Assembly: GCA_963770535.1 (NCBI GenBank)
Contig: CAVYPZ010000007.1
Location: 558,001 to 622,000, forward strand
Direction of reading: 5' to 3'
Origin: RYN-230 sp963770535
GTDB lineage: Bacteria; Actinomycetota; Actinomycetes; Streptosporangiales; Streptosporangiaceae
DNA length: 64,000 nucleotides
The notes below the pieces were generated by a model, which saw only the letters and a list, made by a program, of their open reading frames with translations, was not told the origin of the DNA and searched no databases. This document shows, piece by piece, positions 62,981 to 64,000 of the stretch. The first letter of the stretch is position 1; every line of letters starts with the position of its first letter. Made by a program: the position numbers and the translations under genes.

Positions 62981-63226
62981 ATGAGAACTGCCATCGATTC
63001 TGCCGGGCGTGTTGTGATTCCCAAGGCGCTCCGGGACGCTCTTGGGCTGATGGCGGGCCAGCCGCTGGAGATAGCTGAGCGGGACGGACGCCTGGAGATC
63101 GTGCCGGCTGCCACGCCGATGCACCTGGTGGACGAGGGTGACGGTGTGGCTGCCGTCGCCGATGCGGAGATGCCCGTGCTGACGGCCGGCATGGTGCGGG
63201 ACACCCTGGAACGTACGCGCCGGTGA
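62981..63226 (+). CDS. AbrB/MazE-type (SpoVT-AbrB) antitoxin
   Basis: 81 residues. 'MRTAIDSAGRVVIPKALRDA' 'LGLMAGQPLEI' is the swapped-hairpin AbrB DNA-binding domain, and 'DGRLEIVPA' completes it. The acidic C-terminal half would contact the toxin. It overlaps the PIN toxin start by 4 bp. Antitoxins of this fold repress their own promoter. It belongs to a VapBC system of a different antitoxin class from the ribbon-helix-helix one at 49 kb. Confidence 0.88.
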   Translation: MRTAIDSAGRVVIPKALRDALGLMAGQPLEIAERDGRLEIVPAATPMHLVDEGDGVAAVADAEMPVLTAGMVRDTLERTRR

Positions 63227-63630
63227 AGGCCGTCGATTCCAGCGTGGTCATCGCGGCCTTCGCCACCTGGCACGAGTATCACGCCATCGCCCGCAAGGCC
63301 ATGGCGAGCCGGCCGCGTCTGGTCGCGCACGCCGCAGTTGAGTCCTACTCCGTGCTGACCCGGCTACCGCCCCCACACCGCGCCCACCCGTCGATCGTGC
63401 ACGCCTTCCTTACCGAACGGTTCAACGAGCCATTCCTCACCCTGTCCGAGACCGGCTACCAAGAGCTTCTCGCCACGGTAGCCGCCGGGCAGATTCTCGG
63501 CGGCCCTGCCTACGATGCCTTGATTGCTTTCACCGCTGCCGAGCATCAGGCTACGCTGCTCAGTCTCGACCAGCGGGCCGCCGCGACCTACGAGGCTGTG
63601 GGCGCTACCGTCGATCAGCTAGTTACCTGA
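63223..63630 (+). CDS. vapC: VapC-type PIN-domain toxin
   Basis: 135 residues from GTG 63223. 'MKAVDSSVVIAAFATWHEYH' has the first aspartate, 'VAHAAVESYSVLTRLPPPHR' the conserved glutamate, and 'ILGGPAYDALIAFTAAEHQA' with 'LLSLDQRAAATYEAVGATVD' the distal acidic residues. It is the expected RNase partner of the AbrB-type antitoxin. Its 3' end overlaps, by 16 bp on the opposite strand, the ParE/RelE-type toxin gene, so two toxin-antitoxin systems meet tail to tail. Confidence 0.88.
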   Translation: MKAVDSSVVIAAFATWHEYHAIARKAMASRPRLVAHAAVESYSVLTRLPPPHRAHPSIVHAFLTERFNEPFLTLSETGYQELLATVAAGQILGGPAYDALIAFTAAEHQATLLSLDQRAAATYEAVGATVDQLVT

Positions 63631-63899
63631 CGACGCTCTGCCCGCGCGTGACGTCGGTGATCTATGTCGAGGATGCGGATGATGTTGGCGTCCTCGTCGA
63701 TCGCATAGCGGATGCGGTACTCGCCGCGCCGGGCTCGCCATTGTCCCTCGAAGGGCTTGCGCAGGGGGGCGGCGACTCTGCGCGACTCTTGGCTGAGCGG
63801 GCCGCGAATGAACTCGAAACAGGCCCACGCGACAGCTTCAGCCAGCCGGTCGTGAAGCTGGCGGGCTGCGGTCGGAGCGATGATGACCTGGTAGGTCAC
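63615..63899 (-). CDS. RelE/ParE-family toxin
   Basis: 94 residues from GTG 63899. 'MTYQVIIAPTAARQLHDRLA' and 'APLRKPFEGQWRARRGEYRI' 'RYAIDEDANIIRILDIDHRR' are typical of the RelE/ParE fold. The pattern G-x-W-R-x-R-x-G-x-Y-R-I-R-Y and the C-terminal 'DIDHRRHA' match RelE-type mRNA interferases better than ParE. It follows, and overlaps by 4 bp, the partial antitoxin gene. The toxin gene is complete. Confidence 0.85.
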   Translation of the reverse strand: MTYQVIIAPTAARQLHDRLAEAVAWACFEFIRGPLSQESRRVAAPLRKPFEGQWRARRGEYRIRYAIDEDANIIRILDIDHRRHARAERRQVTS

Positions 63900-64000
63900 G
63901 GCCGGCGTTTCCCGAAACGTTCTTCCAGGGACCTCGCCACTTCGGCGATGGACAGGCCTTCCCCGCGAGCGATCTCATCACGGGATTGGGCGATGCGCTC
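63896..64000 (-). CDS. Antitoxin of the RelE system, 3' end only (runs off the window)
   Basis: The last 34 codons are inside the window: 'ERIAQSRDEIARGEGLSIAE' 'VARSLEERFGKRRP'. This tail looks like the C-terminus of a YefM/Phd-like or similar small antitoxin. The stop overlaps the GTG of the toxin. The 5' end and DNA-binding domain are outside the window, so the antitoxin class is not settled. Confidence 0.7.
   Translation of the reverse strand, partial: ERIAQSRDEIARGEGLSIAEVARSLEERFGKRRP

Overview
The window is high-GC DNA of actinomycete type. The evidence is the strong G/C bias at third codon positions, frequent GTG starts, ATGA/GTGA start-stop overlaps, LAL-type LuxR and MarR regulators, and a korAB / nuoB-C-I / yajQ / tRNA-Tyr block. 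From memory, that block recalls the Streptomyces coelicolor SCO4594-SCO4614 region, where the SLP1 element integrates into tRNA-Tyr. No rRNA, CRISPR array or replication origin was seen.

Layout. (1) 0.4-13.4 kb is core-like: ArsR regulator and divergent S41 protease, two MFS transporters, a DUF4234 protein, an enoyl-CoA hydratase, the KorA/KorB 2-oxoacid:ferredoxin oxidoreductase, a reduced nuoB-nuoC-nuoI set, yajQ and tRNA-Tyr. Between 8.8 and 12.7 kb nearly every gene is broken by single-base shifts, mostly one extra base in a G/C run, which looks more like local sequence error than decay. (2) 13.4-57.0 kb is an accessory island. Its ends carry a roughly 220-bp direct repeat made of the 3' part of tRNA-Tyr plus about 170 bp. 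Three more partial copies of the tRNA 3' part lie inside, at 38.05/39.79, 49.43 and 51.63 kb. I read this as tandem accretion of elements at one tRNA attachment site, with no integrase visible in the window.

The island cargo is arranged as follows. There is an esterase / flavin monooxygenase / MFS operon under or beside a large LAL regulator; two more class A flavin monooxygenases; a Vat/CatB-type acetyltransferase; a SRPBCC protein; and a MarR-controlled pair. A graveyard of DDE transposases and IS6 remnants occupies 27.8-37.1 kb. A DUF433/DUF5615 toxin-antitoxin pair, an IS1380 element, further IS copies, a truncated sugar kinase with an SMP-30 lactonase, and VapBC follow. Next comes a 2,055-bp IS701-family element that carries a 2H phosphoesterase gene inside its inverted repeats. 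Last is a two-gene oxidase locus: an uncharacterised protein and a galactose-oxidase-type (AA5) copper radical oxidase with an unusual C-terminal extension.

(3) 57.3-61.8 kb encodes an NAD-dependent formate dehydrogenase in two genes (fused NuoE-NuoF-type diaphorase, then the molybdopterin subunit), with an IS scar at its 3' end. (4) 62.5-64.0 kb holds a solo IS1380-like end and two back-to-back toxin-antitoxin systems; the last antitoxin runs off the window.

Electron flow is the visible link among the core-type genes: KorAB would reduce ferredoxin, and NuoB/C/I resemble the ferredoxin-side subunits of a complex I-like enzyme. The formate dehydrogenase would make NADH. The accessory flavoenzymes, acetyltransferase and efflux pumps point to handling of antibiotics or aromatic compounds.
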